From Gammaproteobacteria bacterium (lineage in GTDB: Bacteria > Pseudomonadota > Gammaproteobacteria > Steroidobacterales > Steroidobacteraceae), in assembly GCA_028870355.1 (NCBI GenBank), contig JAGWPU010000077.1:48836-112835 (forward strand): a DNA stretch of 64,000 nucleotides, given 5' to 3'. The notes under the pieces are model-generated. The model did no database searches. It had not been told where the DNA came from and was given only the letters and a program-made list of their open reading frames with translations. Position 1 is the first letter of the stretch. Every line of letters begins with the position of its first letter. Positions 17,412-26,454 of this stretch are shown piece by piece. A program made the position numbers and the translations under genes.

Positions 17412-19484
17412 ATGCCGCGAAACCCGCGCTTCGACGTCTTGTTCGAACCCGTCCGGATCGGCCCGGTCACCGCACCCAACCGCTTCTACCAGGTACCGCA
17501 TGCGAGCGGGATGACCAACGCCCTGCCCCACGTCCGGGCGAAGTTTCGCGAGACCAAGGCCGAGGGCGGCTGGGGCGTCGTCTGCACCGGTGCCGTATCG
17601 ATCCATCCGAGCTCGGACGATGCGCCGCTGCCGTTCGCGTCCCTCTGGGACGAGGCGGACGTTCGCGCGCATGCGGCGATGACGGAGGCGGTCCACCGGC
17701 ACGGTTCGCTGGCCGGCGTCGAACTGTGGCACGGCGGCGCGATCACGATGAACCGCACCAGCCGCCTCCCGCCCCTGTCACCGTCCGGGATGCCCTGGCT
17801 CTCGACGCACCTCGGCTTCATGGGGAATCTCCGGCCGAGGGCGATGGACCGCGCCGATATCCGCGAGCTGTTGCGCTGGCAGGCCGATGCCGCGAAGCGT
17901 GCGCTCGCCGCGGGTTTCGACATCGTGTACGTCTACGCCGGCATGGGCTATCTGCCGTACGAGTTCCTGCTGCCGGAATACAACCGGCGCACCGATGAGT
18001 ACGGCGGATCGATCGCGAACCGCACGCGACTGGTCCGCGAGATGCTCGAGGTCACGCGCGACGCGGTCGGCGACCGCGCGGCGGTCGCGCTCAGGATCAG
18101 TCTCGAGGAATTGCGCGCGAAGCCCGGCACGCATGCGCCATCCGAGGCGCACGAGGTGGTCGAGGCGCTCGCGGACGTGCCCGACCTGTGGGACGTGAAG
18201 ATGGATTCGAGCCCGACCGACTGCGCGCCGTCGCGCTTCTCGCCGGAGGGCAGCCACGAGCCCGTGATCGAGTTCGTGAAGAAGGTCACGAAGAAGCCGG
18301 TCGTCGGCGTTGGCCGATTCACCTCGCCGGATTTCATGGTGTCGCAGATTCGCCGCGGCGTCCTCGACCTGATCGGCGGCGCGCGTCCGTCGATCGCGGA
18401 CCCGTTCCTGCCCCGCAAGATCGACGAGGGGCGCGAACACGAGATCCGCGAATGCATCGGCTGCAACATCTGCATTTCGAGCTGGCACGACGGCGTGCCG
18501 GTGCGCTGCACCCAGAATCCGACCGCGGGCGAGGAATGGCGGCGCGGCTGGCATCCGGAACGCGTCGAGCCTGCGGCGAGCGACGCCTCGATCCTGGTCG
18601 TCGGCGGCGGTCCGTCGGGTCTCGAATGCGCGGTCACGCTCGCGCGACGCGGCTATCGCGTGACGATCGCCGACGCGGCCGCAGAATTCGGCGGCCGGCT
18701 GCGCTTCGAGACCGGCCTGCCGGGCTTGTCGACCTGGGGAAGGGTTGCCGACTGGCGCCTCGGGCAACTGCGTGGCCGCGCGAACGTCAGCCTGTTCCCC
18801 GGCAGCTCGCTCACCGTCGACGACGTTCTCGGGTCGGAGCATGCCCACGTCGTCGTCGCGACCGGCGCCCGCTGGACGCGAATGCTGTACGCGACGATCG
18901 AGTTTCCGACCGAGCCGTTCGACGCGCCCCGCGTGTACACGCCGGACGACATCGCCGCCGGCGCGGTTCCCGAGGGCCCGGCCGTCGTGTTCGACTTCGA
19001 CAACTACTACCTCGGCGGCGCGATCGCCGAGCGCCTCGCGCGGCACCAAGTCGAGACCCATTACGTGACGACCGCGGGCAGTGCGTCGGCGTGGACGTTC
19101 ATGACGAACGAGTTGCCGCTCGTCCATCGCGCACTCGGGGCGGCCGGCGTCACGATCCACACCTTGCGTCGGATCGCTGGATTCGACGGTGAGGAGATCG
19201 CGCTCGCGGACGTGTTCACGAACGCCGAGCAGCGTCTGCGGTGCCGCTCGCTCGTGATCGTAGGCGTACGCGAACCGCGCGACGAGCTGTATCGCGAACT
19301 GCTCGCGCGAAGCGGGGAATTCGAGCGCGCCGGGATCCGCTCGGTGAGCCGCATCGGCGACGCGCTGGCGCCCGGAGCGATCGTGCACGCCGTCCATTCG
19401 GGACATCGGTACGCCCGCGAGTTCGACGCCGCGCCGACCGCGGTGCCGTACGTTCGCGACTTCCCGCTGCATCGTGGGCAGTAG
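17412..19484 (+). CDS. Trimethylamine dehydrogenase-family flavin/Fe-S oxidoreductase with altered active site
   Basis: Old-yellow-enzyme barrel (residues about 5-345), a 4Fe-4S site (Cys348, Cys351, Cys354, Cys366 in ECIGCNICISSWHDGVPVRC), then FAD/NAD(P)-type Rossmann domains (ILVVGGGPSGLECAVTLARRG from about residue 392). The order and the CTQNPTAGEEWRRGWHPE block match trimethylamine dehydrogenase. Against remembered TMADH residues, the flavin-linking Cys30 is Ala31, aromatic-bowl Tyr60 is Ala61 and Trp264 is Ser267, and His172 is Met178, while Tyr169, Asp267 and Trp355 are kept. Trimethylamine is therefore an unlikely substrate; other N-methyl compounds (N-methylproline or dimethylglycine type) or an enoate are possible. 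The TetR gene overlaps its 3' end by 11 bp. Confidence 0.85.
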   Translation: MPRNPRFDVLFEPVRIGPVTAPNRFYQVPHASGMTNALPHVRAKFRETKAEGGWGVVCTGAVSIHPSSDDAPLPFASLWDEADVRAHAAMTEAVHRHGSLAGVELWHGGAITMNRTSRLPPLSPSGMPWLSTHLGFMGNLRPRAMDRADIRELLRWQADAAKRALAAGFDIVYVYAGMGYLPYEFLLPEYNRRTDEYGGSIANRTRLVREMLEVTRDAVGDRAAVALRISLEELRAKPGTHAPSEAHEVVEALADVPDLWDVKMDSSPTDCAPSRFSPEGSHEPVIEFVKKVTKKPVVGVGRFTSPDFMVSQIRRGVLDLIGGARPSIADPFLPRKIDEGREHEIRECIGCNICISSWHDGVPVRCTQNPTAGEEWRRGWHPERVEPAASDASILVVGGGPSGLECAVTLARRGYRVTIADAAAEFGGRLRFETGLPGLSTWGRVADWRLGQLRGRANVSLFPGSSLTVDDVLGSEHAHVVVATGARWTRMLYATIEFPTEPFDAPRVYTPDDIAAGAVPEGPAVVFDFDNYYLGGAIAERLARHQVETHYVTTAGSASAWTFMTNELPLVHRALGAAGVTIHTLRRIAGFDGEEIALADVFTNAEQRLRCRSLVIVGVREPRDELYRELLARSGEFERAGIRSVSRIGDALAPGAIVHAVHSGHRYAREFDAAPTAVPYVRDFPLHRGQ

Positions 19485-20127
19485 CACGCCGAAATTCAGA
19501 CGCAAGAGCGCCGCCGTGCGGCGCCGCGCGTTGATCGACGCGACCTTGCGCAGCCTCGAGCGCCACGGCCGGGACGGCGCGTCGATTCGTCGAATCAGCG
19601 CGATCGCGGGTGTGTCGAGCGGTCTGATCAGCCACCACTTTCGCAACAAGGCGAAATTGATCGCCGCGGCGTACGAGTCGCTCGCGATCGAGCTGCAGGA
19701 GACGCTGTACCGGGATTCCGGTGCCGGCGATCGATCGCCGCGCGAACGCGTGAGCGCCTTCATCCGGGCATCGTTCGCGCCGTCGATACTCGAGCCGCGG
19801 ATCCTCAACGTCTGGCTGGTGTTCTGGAGCATGGTGATGCGTGCGCCGGCGATGCGCGCGGTGCACGACCGGACCTATCGCCGCTACCGGTCGATTCTCG
19901 GGAAGCTGCTGCAGTCGGTCGGCCGCACCCGGGGGGTGCGCGTGCGGGCGCGGCCTGCCGCGATCGCGCTGTCGGCGCTGCTCGACGGCCTGTGGATCGA
20001 GCTGTGCCTGAGTCCGGGAACCTTCCGGCCGACCGAGGCAGTGATGCTCTGCGAGAGCTGGGTCGACGCGCTGTGCGGCGGAGCACTGCCTCAGTTGCTG
20101 CAACCGGGGCGGCGGCGGTCGCCCTGA
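19474..20127 (+). CDS. TetR family regulator, BetI-like
   Basis: Transcriptional repressor candidate of 217 residues. The N-terminal helix-turn-helix (LIDATLRSLERHGRDGASIRRISAIAGVSSGLISHHFRNKAKLIAAAYESL) matches TetR/BetI proteins; the C-terminal part (about residues 85-200) is the helical ligand domain with WSMVMRAPAMR. BetI regulates choline/betaine genes in other bacteria, which suits its place beside a TMADH-family enzyme, but ligand identity is inference. The GTG start overlaps the flavoenzyme gene by 11 bp, and 14 bp separate it from the FAD oxidoreductase gene, so all three probably share a transcript. Confidence 0.88.
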   Translation: MGSSTPKFRRKSAAVRRRALIDATLRSLERHGRDGASIRRISAIAGVSSGLISHHFRNKAKLIAAAYESLAIELQETLYRDSGAGDRSPRERVSAFIRASFAPSILEPRILNVWLVFWSMVMRAPAMRAVHDRTYRRYRSILGKLLQSVGRTRGVRVRARPAAIALSALLDGLWIELCLSPGTFRPTEAVMLCESWVDALCGGALPQLLQPGRRRSP

Positions 20128-20141
20128 GGAACCGGGAATAC

Positions 20142-21767
20142 ATGAAACAATCCGATACGTTCGACGTGGTGGTGATCGGCGGGGGCCACAACGGTCTGGT
20201 CTGTGCGGCTTACCTCGGCGCAGCCGGCCTGCGCGTCGCGGTGCTCGAACGCCGCGACGTGGTCGGCGGCGCGGCGGTCACCGAGGAATTCGTGCCGGGA
20301 TTTCGCAACTCGGTCGCCTCGTACACCGTATCCCTGCTGAATCCGCAGGTGATCCGCGACCTCGAGCTCGCCGATCACGGTCTGCGGATCGTCGAACGGC
20401 GGATCTCGAACTTCCTTCCGCTCGGCGACGCCGGCTACCTCAAGGTCGGTGGCGGACGGACCGCCGAGGAGGTCGCGAAATTCTCGCCACGCGATGCGGC
20501 GCGCCTGGACGCGTACGCCGAGCGGCTCGACGCGATCGCCGACGTGCTGCGTGACCTCGTGCTGGAGACGCCACCGAACGTCACCGATCGGGGCTGGTTC
20601 GCCGCGCTACCGCAGATGCTGAGCGGTGCCCGCGTCGGCGGGCGCATCTCGCGGCTGTCGATGCCGCTGCGACGGGAATTGCTCGAGCTGTTCGTGAAGT
20701 CCGCGGGCGACTACCTCGACGGGTGGTTCGAGAGCGCACCGATCAAGGCGGCCTACGGGTTCGACGGGATCGTCGGCAATTACGCGAGCCCCTATGCCGC
20801 CGGCTCCGCGTACGTGCTGCTGCATCACGTGTTCGGCGAGGTCAACGGCAAGAAGGGCGTCTGGGGTCACGCGATCGGCGGCATGGGCTCGATCACCCAG
20901 GCGATGGCACGGGCGGCCGAGCGGCGTGGCGTCGTGATCCGGCTCGGCCAGGCAGTGCGCGAAGTGCGCGTCACCGGCGGCCGGGCGGTCGGCGTCGTCA
21001 CCGCGAACGGGGAGGAGGTGCGCGCCCGATGCGTGGTGTCGAACCTGAATCCGAAGTTGCTGTTCGGGTCGATGATCGATCCGAACGTGCTCGACCCGGA
21101 CTTCCGCGCGCGCATCGAGCGATGGCGCTGCGGCTCCGGAACGTTCCGCATGAACGTTGCGCTCGCCGAGTTGCCGGATTTCTCGGCCCTCCCCGGACGC
21201 GACTGCGCGGAGCACCATACCGCGGGCATCATCATGGCGCCGTCGCTCGCTTACATGGACCAAGCCTATCTGGACGCGAAGGCGAGTGGCTGGTCGAAGC
21301 GGCCGATCGTCGAGATGCTGATCCCGTCGACGCTCGACGACAGCCTCGCGCCCCCGGGCCGACACGTCGCGAGCCTGTTCTGCCAGCACGTCGCGCCGGC
21401 ATTGCCCGACGGGAGTTCGTGGGACGACCGGCGCGAACAGGTCGCCGACGTGATGATCGATCTCGTGGACTCCTACGCGCCGAACTTCAAGCAATCGATC
21501 CTGGGCCGACAGATCCTGAGTCCCCTCGATCTGGAACGGACCTTCGGCCTGGTCGGCGGCGACATCTTCCACGGAGCGCTGAGCCTCGACCAGCTGTTCT
21601 CCGCGCGGCCGATGCTCGGCCACGCCGATTACCGGGGACCGGTCCCGGGTCTCTACCTCTGCGGATCCGGAACGCATCCCGGCGGCGGCGTCACCGGCGC
21701 ACCCGGACACAACGCCGCGCGGGAGATCCTCGCCGACTTCCGCCGGGGAAGACTCAAGCGCCGATAG
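20142..21767 (+). CDS. FAD-dependent oxidoreductase, PYROXD2 / phytoene-desaturase-like
   Basis: FAD protein of 541 residues. The N-terminal dinucleotide fold VVVIGGGHNGLVCAAYLGAAGLRVAVLERRDVVGGAAV and the C-terminal flavin-binding block LYLCGSGTHPGGGVTGAPGHNAA are typical of the phytoene-desaturase/PYROXD2 group. No carotenoid genes lie nearby, so carotenoid desaturation is unlikely. Its place after a TMADH-family enzyme and a TetR regulator suggests a second oxidation step on the same substrate (inference). The start ATG gives MKQSDTFDVVVIGGG, with a GAGGA ribosome site 11 bases before it; the open frame upstream is antisense-like and ignored. Confidence 0.88.
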   Translation: MKQSDTFDVVVIGGGHNGLVCAAYLGAAGLRVAVLERRDVVGGAAVTEEFVPGFRNSVASYTVSLLNPQVIRDLELADHGLRIVERRISNFLPLGDAGYLKVGGGRTAEEVAKFSPRDAARLDAYAERLDAIADVLRDLVLETPPNVTDRGWFAALPQMLSGARVGGRISRLSMPLRRELLELFVKSAGDYLDGWFESAPIKAAYGFDGIVGNYASPYAAGSAYVLLHHVFGEVNGKKGVWGHAIGGMGSITQAMARAAERRGVVIRLGQAVREVRVTGGRAVGVVTANGEEVRARCVVSNLNPKLLFGSMIDPNVLDPDFRARIERWRCGSGTFRMNVALAELPDFSALPGRDCAEHHTAGIIMAPSLAYMDQAYLDAKASGWSKRPIVEMLIPSTLDDSLAPPGRHVASLFCQHVAPALPDGSSWDDRREQVADVMIDLVDSYAPNFKQSILGRQILSPLDLERTFGLVGGDIFHGALSLDQLFSARPMLGHADYRGPVPGLYLCGSGTHPGGGVTGAPGHNAAREILADFRRGRLKRR

Positions 21768-21785
21768 CGCGATCGGGACCCGGGG

Positions 21786-22361
21786 TCAGCCGAGCGGCGA
21801 GACGCCGAAGAGCCGCAGGTGCGCCCAGCCGACGAACAGCCCGTAGAGACCGAGGCCGGCGACGACCGCAATCGCATCGTTCCAGCGACCGGGCGGCGCC
21901 GTGTACGCCCTGGGAGCGACCGCTCGGTGCTTCAACGAGATCCGGTCGGCGACCGCCCACGCGAGAAAGCCGCCGAACAGCAGCGCATCGGCGAGGCGAC
22001 CGTTCATCAACAGGTGGGCGAACGCCCAGAATTTCACCGCCGCGAGCATCGGATGGCGTGTGCGCGCCTGGATGCGGCCGGGCAGATAGGCAGCGAGCAG
22101 CAGCGGGAACACCGGCAACATCAGCAGGAAGGTCACGTGGCGCATCCACGACGGCGGCGTGTACAACACGACCGGCGCAACGCGAGCGAGCGCGAAGCCG
22201 TGCACGATCAACGCAAGCCCGATCAGCGACGCGAGGCCGTAGAGGCCCTTCCAGCCCCATTCGCCGAGCCGCGCACTCATTCGCGCGCGAAACGACGGTG
22301 CGACGATCGAGATCGAGTGTGTCCCGAGGAACACGGCGAGTCCGAGGATCAGGGTAGCCAT
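21786..22361 (-). CDS. NnrU family membrane protein
   Basis: Integral membrane protein of 191 residues with five or six hydrophobic helices (LILGLAVFLGTHSISIV, LYGLASLIGLALIVHGFAL, and so on) and the family features RPSW-like PPSWMRHVTF and a conserved His-rich ISLKHR region. NnrU was first linked to nitrite and nitric oxide metabolism, but the family is widespread and its function is not settled; no denitrification genes occur here. It starts 11 bp after the acs stop codon and is probably co-transcribed with it. Confidence 0.85.
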   Translation of the reverse strand: MATLILGLAVFLGTHSISIVAPSFRARMSARLGEWGWKGLYGLASLIGLALIVHGFALARVAPVVLYTPPSWMRHVTFLLMLPVFPLLLAAYLPGRIQARTRHPMLAAVKFWAFAHLLMNGRLADALLFGGFLAWAVADRISLKHRAVAPRAYTAPPGRWNDAIAVVAGLGLYGLFVGWAHLRLFGVSPLG

Positions 22362-22372
22362 CGCGCGACCCG

Positions 22373-24763
22373 TCAGCGCTTCGTTCGTCGGCCGGCCGGC
22401 CGACGCCGGCCCGCCCCCGTTCGCCGGCTCGCAGCGAGCCGGGGCTTCGCCGGCGTCCGGGCCTTCGCCGACGTCCGGGCTTTCGCGGACGTCCGGGCCT
22501 TCGCCGGCGTCCGGGCTTTCGCGGACGTCCGGGCTTTCGCGGACGTCCGGGCTTTCGCGGACGTCCGGGCCTTCGCCGACGTCCGGGCTTTCGCGGACGT
22601 CCGGGTCTTCGCGGACGTCCGGGTCTTCGCGGACGCCGGGGGCGTCGCGGCGCCGGCGCCCCGACGCACCGGACCCTTCGCGAGCGATCGGCGCTTCGCG
22701 GCGCGACCGCCGCTCGGACGGCGGCGCGGCGTCGCTCGGCTTCGGACCGCGGCACGCCGCTTCCCGGCGGACCGCTCGCGGGCGGCCGGTTCGTGCGCAG
22801 CCGGTTCGCCGCGCAGCTGTTCGAGGATCGCCGGGTTCTCGAGCGTGGAGACGTCCTGCGTGATCTCCTCACCGCGCGCGATCGCACGCAACAGCCGGCG
22901 CATGATCTTGCCGGATCGGGTCTTCGGCAGATTCTCGGTCAAGCGAATCTCGTCCGGCTTCGCGATCGGGCTCAGCTGCTCGGCGACCCAGGACCGCAAC
23001 TCCTCGACGAGTGCCTGAGCGGCCGCACCGGTCGGCCGAGGCCCCTTGGTCACGAGGAACGCGAACACCGACTCGCCCTTGATCTCGTGCGGCCGCCCGA
23101 CGACCGCCGCCTCGGCGACGCGCGGATGCGCGACCAGCGCCGACTCGATCTCCATCGTTCCAAGACGATGCCCGGCGACGTTCAGCACGTCGTCGATGCG
23201 CCCCATGATCCAGTAGTAGCCATCCGGGTCGCGATGTGCCGAGTCGCCGGCGACGTAGAAGCGATTCTGGAATTTCTGCCAGTAGGTGCGCACGTACCGG
23301 TCGTTGTCGCCCCAGATCGTACGCAGCATCGACGGCCACGGCCGCTTGATCACGAGGTAGCCGCCCGCGCCCGCCCGACGGACCGAACGCCCGTCCTCGT
23401 CGACGACGTCGACGAAGATCCCCGGCAACGCCTTCGCGCAGGAGCCGGGCTTGGTCGGCATCGCGCCCGGCACGGAGGTCATCATCGTGGCGCCGGTTTC
23501 GGTCTGCCACCAGGTGTCCACGATCGGGCAGTGTCCGCCGCCGATCGTGCGGTGATACCACATCCACGCCTCCGGGTTGATCGGTTCCCCGACGCTGCCC
23601 AGCAGCCGCAGCTTCGACAGATCGTAGCGACGCGGAATCTCGTCACCGAGCTTCATCAGCGCGCGAATCGCGGTCGGCGCCGTATAGAAGATCGTGACGC
23701 CGTGCGTCTCGCACAGCTGCCAGAACCGACCTCCGTCCGGATACGTCGGCGCACCCTCGTACAGCATCACGGTCGCCCCCGCGGCGAGCGGTCCGTACGC
23801 GACGTACGTATGCCCGGTGATCCAGCCGACGTCGGCGGTGCACCAGAACACGTCGTCTTCCTTCAGATCGAACGCCCAGCGGGTGGTCAGTTTCGCGCCG
23901 AGCAGGTATCCACCGCTCGCGTGCTGTATCCCTTTCGGCCGTCCCGTCGAACCCGACGTGTACAGCAGGAACAGCGGATGCTCGGCCTCGACCCATTCGG
24001 GCTCGCAGGCCGCGCTTTGCCCGGCGAGCACTTCGTGCCACCAGTGGTCGCGCCCGGCGCGCATCTCGCATTCGCCGCCGATGCGTGCGTAGACGATCAC
24101 GCTCTGCACGCTCGCGCAGCCCTCGGAGAGCGCCCTGTCGACCGCGCGCTTGAGCTCGATTCGATGCCCGCCGCGCCAACCCCCGTCGGCGGTGATCACC
24201 ATCTTCGCGCCGGCGTCCTCGATCCGGTCCTTCACCGCGTTCGCCGAGAACCCGCCGAACACGACCGAATGCAGGGCGCCGATCCGCGCGCAGGCCTGCA
24301 TCGCGACGACCGCCTCGGGAATCAGCGGCATGTAGATCACGACCCGATCGCCCTTGCTGATCCCGTGCATCTTGAGTGCGTTCGCGAACCGGCACACCTC
24401 CGCATGCAGCTCGCGGTAGCTCAGCTTGCGCACGTCGCCCGGCTCGCCTTCGAACAGGATCGCGGTCTTGTCGGGGCGCTCGATCAGGTGCACGTCCAGA
24501 CAGTTGTGGGAAACGTTCAGGACGCCGTCGCTGAACCAGCGATAGTTGGGGGCATCCGAGTCGTCGAGCGGGATCGTGAAGGGTCGCCGCCACTCGATCT
24601 CCCGCTCCGCAAGCTCGGCCCAGAACCCGATGTAGTCCTGCGCCGCGCGCGCGTGCATCGACTCGAGCGTCGCGGCATCGATACCGGCGCGGGCGACGAA
24701 TGGCGCCGGTGGCGGGAACAGGCGTTCCTCGTGCAAGACCGACTGGATGGTTTTCTGTGACAC
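22373..24763 (-). CDS. acs: Acetyl-CoA synthetase with a basic repeat tail
   Basis: AMP-forming acetate:CoA ligase. Core (about 650 residues, like E. coli Acs): the adenylation P-loop [29 protein letters not shown], and [14 protein letters not shown] with the regulatory acetylation Lys. A C-terminal extension of about 145 residues, very rich in Lys, Arg, Ala, Ser and Thr, contains eleven hexads of the form SAKART, encoded by an 18-bp tandem repeat. Such tails resemble histone H1 and the KPAA tails of AlgP and PhaF. I chose GTG 24763 ([10 protein letters not shown]) because GGGGAG and GAGG lie just before it; ATG 24796 lacks a ribosome site. Confidence 0.92.
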   Translation of the reverse strand: MSQKTIQSVLHEERLFPPPAPFVARAGIDAATLESMHARAAQDYIGFWAELAEREIEWRRPFTIPLDDSDAPNYRWFSDGVLNVSHNCLDVHLIERPDKTAILFEGEPGDVRKLSYRELHAEVCRFANALKMHGISKGDRVVIYMPLIPEAVVAMQACARIGALHSVVFGGFSANAVKDRIEDAGAKMVITADGGWRGGHRIELKRAVDRALSEGCASVQSVIVYARIGGECEMRAGRDHWWHEVLAGQSAACEPEWVEAEHPLFLLYTSGSTGRPKGIQHASGGYLLGAKLTTRWAFDLKEDDVFWCTADVGWITGHTYVAYGPLAAGATVMLYEGAPTYPDGGRFWQLCETHGVTIFYTAPTAIRALMKLGDEIPRRYDLSKLRLLGSVGEPINPEAWMWYHRTIGGGHCPIVDTWWQTETGATMMTSVPGAMPTKPGSCAKALPGIFVDVVDEDGRSVRRAGAGGYLVIKRPWPSMLRTIWGDNDRYVRTYWQKFQNRFYVAGDSAHRDPDGYYWIMGRIDDVLNVAGHRLGTMEIESALVAHPRVAEAAVVGRPHEIKGESVFAFLVTKGPRPTGAAAQALVEELRSWVAEQLSPIAKPDEIRLTENLPKTRSGKIMRRLLRAIARGEEITQDVSTLENPAILEQLRGEPAAHEPAARERSAGKRRAAVRSRATPRRRPSGGRAAKRRSLAKGPVRRGAGAATPPASAKTRTSAKTRTSAKARTSAKARTSAKARTSAKARTSAKARTPAKARTSAKARTSAKARTPAKPRLAASRRTGAGRRRPAGRRTKR
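22443..22640. repeat. 18-bp tandem repeat, 11 units, inside acs
   Basis: Eleven head-to-tail 18-bp units run without gaps from 22443 to 22640. The plus-strand consensus is GCTTTCGCGGACGTCCGG; units differ by 0-4 bases. Read on the minus strand they code for Ser-Ala-Lys-Ala-Arg-Thr hexads (Pro replaces Ser in two units, Thr replaces Ala in two). The near identity points to recent unit duplication, so copy number may vary between strains. Confidence 0.97.
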
Positions 24764-24797
24764 GTCCTCGACTCCCCGAATCCGTCGCGAATCCATT

Positions 24798-25718
24798 CTA
24801 CGCGCAGTCCGCCTGCGCGCGCAGCGCGATGCGTTCGACCTGGCGGCCCAGGCCCGTGCCGAATCCCTGGCGCTCGAGAAACGCGGACACCGCGCTGCGA
24901 TCGGGAGCGCGAGGCCGCAAGTCCTCGAGCGTCGCGTCGATCGGCAGATCGCACCGTATCGCGGTGAGCCGCCGCGCCAGGAACGCGTCCTCGCGATGCG
25001 CGGCCAGTGTCCGCAGGATCCGCTCGGTTCCGCGCAGTCCGAGCCTCGCGACGCGGTCGAGATTCGCGTAGAGATCCTCGAGCGACCGGAACTCCTCGAA
25101 CAGCCGCGAGGCGGTCTTGCGCCCGATCCCGGGGACCCCGGGGACGTTGTCCACGGCGTCTCCGGTCAACGCGAGGAAGTCCGCGAAGCGCTCGGGCGGC
25201 GCGCCGAACCGCGCACCGATTTCCTCGTAACGGTAGCGATCGCGACCGCCGCCGTCCCAGAACAGGTCGCCGTCTCGGATCAGCTGCGCGAGGTCCTTGT
25301 CGCGCGTGAGCAGCACATTGCGCAGCCCGGCGGATCGAGCACGTGCGACGAAGGTCCCGATCAGGTCGTCCGCCTCGTAGCGGGCGCTCGCGAATTCGGC
25401 GACCCCGACGTGCCGGCAGAATTCGCGGCACAGCCCGAACTGCCGCGCGAGATCGGGCGGCGGGTCTTCGCGATTCGCCTTGTACGCCGGAAAGATCGAG
25501 TTCCGGTAGGACACCTCGACACCGAGACTCTCGTCGAACGCGACCACGACGTGCGCAGGGCGCTCGCGCTCCAGGAGATCCGCGAGGAAGCGTGCGAATC
25601 CGTACACCGCGTGGGTCGGGTTGCCGTCGGCGTCCGCGAAGCCGCCCGCGAGCGCATGGTACGCACGAAAGACGAAGTAGCTCGCATCGACGTGGTAGAC
25701 GACGCCAGGCGCACCCAC
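24798..25718 (-). CDS. 5'-3' exonuclease (Pol I N-terminal / Xni-like)
   Basis: Stand-alone FEN-type nuclease of 306 residues, like the 5'-3' exonuclease domain of DNA polymerase I but without the polymerase. The acidic metal-binding clusters are visible: [51 protein letters not shown] and [24 protein letters not shown] (helix-hairpin-helix). Expected role: flap removal, DNA repair or primer removal. The GTG start at 25718 lies 2 bp beyond the HNH gene stop, with GGCGGA as ribosome site; the open frame further upstream overlaps the HNH gene and is not real. Confidence 0.9.
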   Translation of the reverse strand: MGAPGVVYHVDASYFVFRAYHALAGGFADADGNPTHAVYGFARFLADLLERERPAHVVVAFDESLGVEVSYRNSIFPAYKANREDPPPDLARQFGLCREFCRHVGVAEFASARYEADDLIGTFVARARSAGLRNVLLTRDKDLAQLIRDGDLFWDGGGRDRYRYEEIGARFGAPPERFADFLALTGDAVDNVPGVPGIGRKTASRLFEEFRSLEDLYANLDRVARLGLRGTERILRTLAAHREDAFLARRLTAIRCDLPIDATLEDLRPRAPDRSAVSAFLERQGFGTGLGRQVERIALRAQADCA

Positions 25719-25720
25719 GG

Positions 25721-26392
25721 TTACATCCGCCAGAGCTGGATCCTCTCGTGCAGAGGGCTCGACCGCGGGAAGTGCGCGAGCAGGTACTCCATCTGGTCGG
25801 CGAGCACGCGCCGGCCCTTCAGATAGATGTACTCCGCATAGGTCGGGGTGAACGGGACCGCGAGGAGCTGCATCCCGGCCTGTTCCGGCGTTCGCGACGC
25901 CTTCGCATTGTTGCAGCGGCGACAGGCGGTCACGACGTTGGACCAGAGGTCTCGCCCACCGCGACTGAATGGCGTGACGTGATCGCGCGACAACTGCCCG
26001 TACCCGAAGCGCACGCCGCAATACAGGCACAGGTGCGCGTCCCGGCGAAACAACGTCTGGTTGTTCAGTGGCGGGGTGTAGGCAGCGCCACGCAGATTGC
26101 CGGGATTGCCGGTATGGCCGACGGTCGCGATGATCGAATGCACCTCGACCATGGTACGCAGCCCGGTGATCGCGGAGGTGCCGCCGAACAGCCGGTACAG
26201 GCGCGTTCCGCACGCATAGGCGACCTGTCCCGTGTGATAGAGTCGGGCGGCCTCGCGGTAATCGACCCACTCGAGCGGCATGCCCGAAACGTCGGTCCGC
26301 AGCACCTGTTGCGACAGCGGGTGCGCGGCCGGCACCGCACCCGCGCGAACGCGCGGATCGTCGGGCCCGAAGTCGTGCGCCGCGGCCGCCAT
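25721..26392 (-). CDS. HNH endonuclease family protein
   Basis: Protein of 223 residues with an N-terminal domain (VLRTDVSGMPLEWVDYREAARLYHTGQVAYACG) and an HNH nuclease motif: LCLYCGVRFGYGQLSRDHVTPFSRGGRDLWSNVVTACRRCNN, where CxxC...CxxC binds zinc and Asp-His plus Asn form the active site. This group of host-encoded HNH proteins is widespread and of unknown role. Its stop lies 2 bp before the exonuclease start, so they are likely one operon. ATG 26392 chosen; the alternative TTG 26431 would overlap the pntAA promoter and lacks a ribosome site. Confidence 0.85.
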   Translation of the reverse strand: MAAAAHDFGPDDPRVRAGAVPAAHPLSQQVLRTDVSGMPLEWVDYREAARLYHTGQVAYACGTRLYRLFGGTSAITGLRTMVEVHSIIATVGHTGNPGNLRGAAYTPPLNNQTLFRRDAHLCLYCGVRFGYGQLSRDHVTPFSRGGRDLWSNVVTACRRCNNAKASRTPEQAGMQLLAVPFTPTYAEYIYLKGRRVLADQMEYLLAHFPRSSPLHERIQLWRM

Positions 26393-26421
26393 AGGCTGGT
26401 AAAGATAGTCGAGTCCTGTGC

Positions 26422-26449
26422 CATAATCCAACGTCGCTTGAGGAGAGCA
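26422..26449 (+). promoter_or_regulatory. pntAA -10 box and ribosome site
   Basis: CATAAT at 26422-26427 lies 27 bp before the pntAA ATG and is followed by GAGGAGAG at 26440-26447, a strong ribosome site. A matching -35 box is not obvious. Confidence 0.4.
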
Positions 26450-26454
26450 AGCAG

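Noticed and set aside
22443..22640. Repeat array as a CRISPR
   Set aside because: The 18-bp units are contiguous with no spacers and keep the acs reading frame; this is a coding tandem repeat.
21819..23018. Plus-strand ORF with FADVRA repeats across the same tandem array
   Set aside because: It is the antisense shadow of the acs tail and NnrU; the minus-strand frame continues a bona fide Acs protein.
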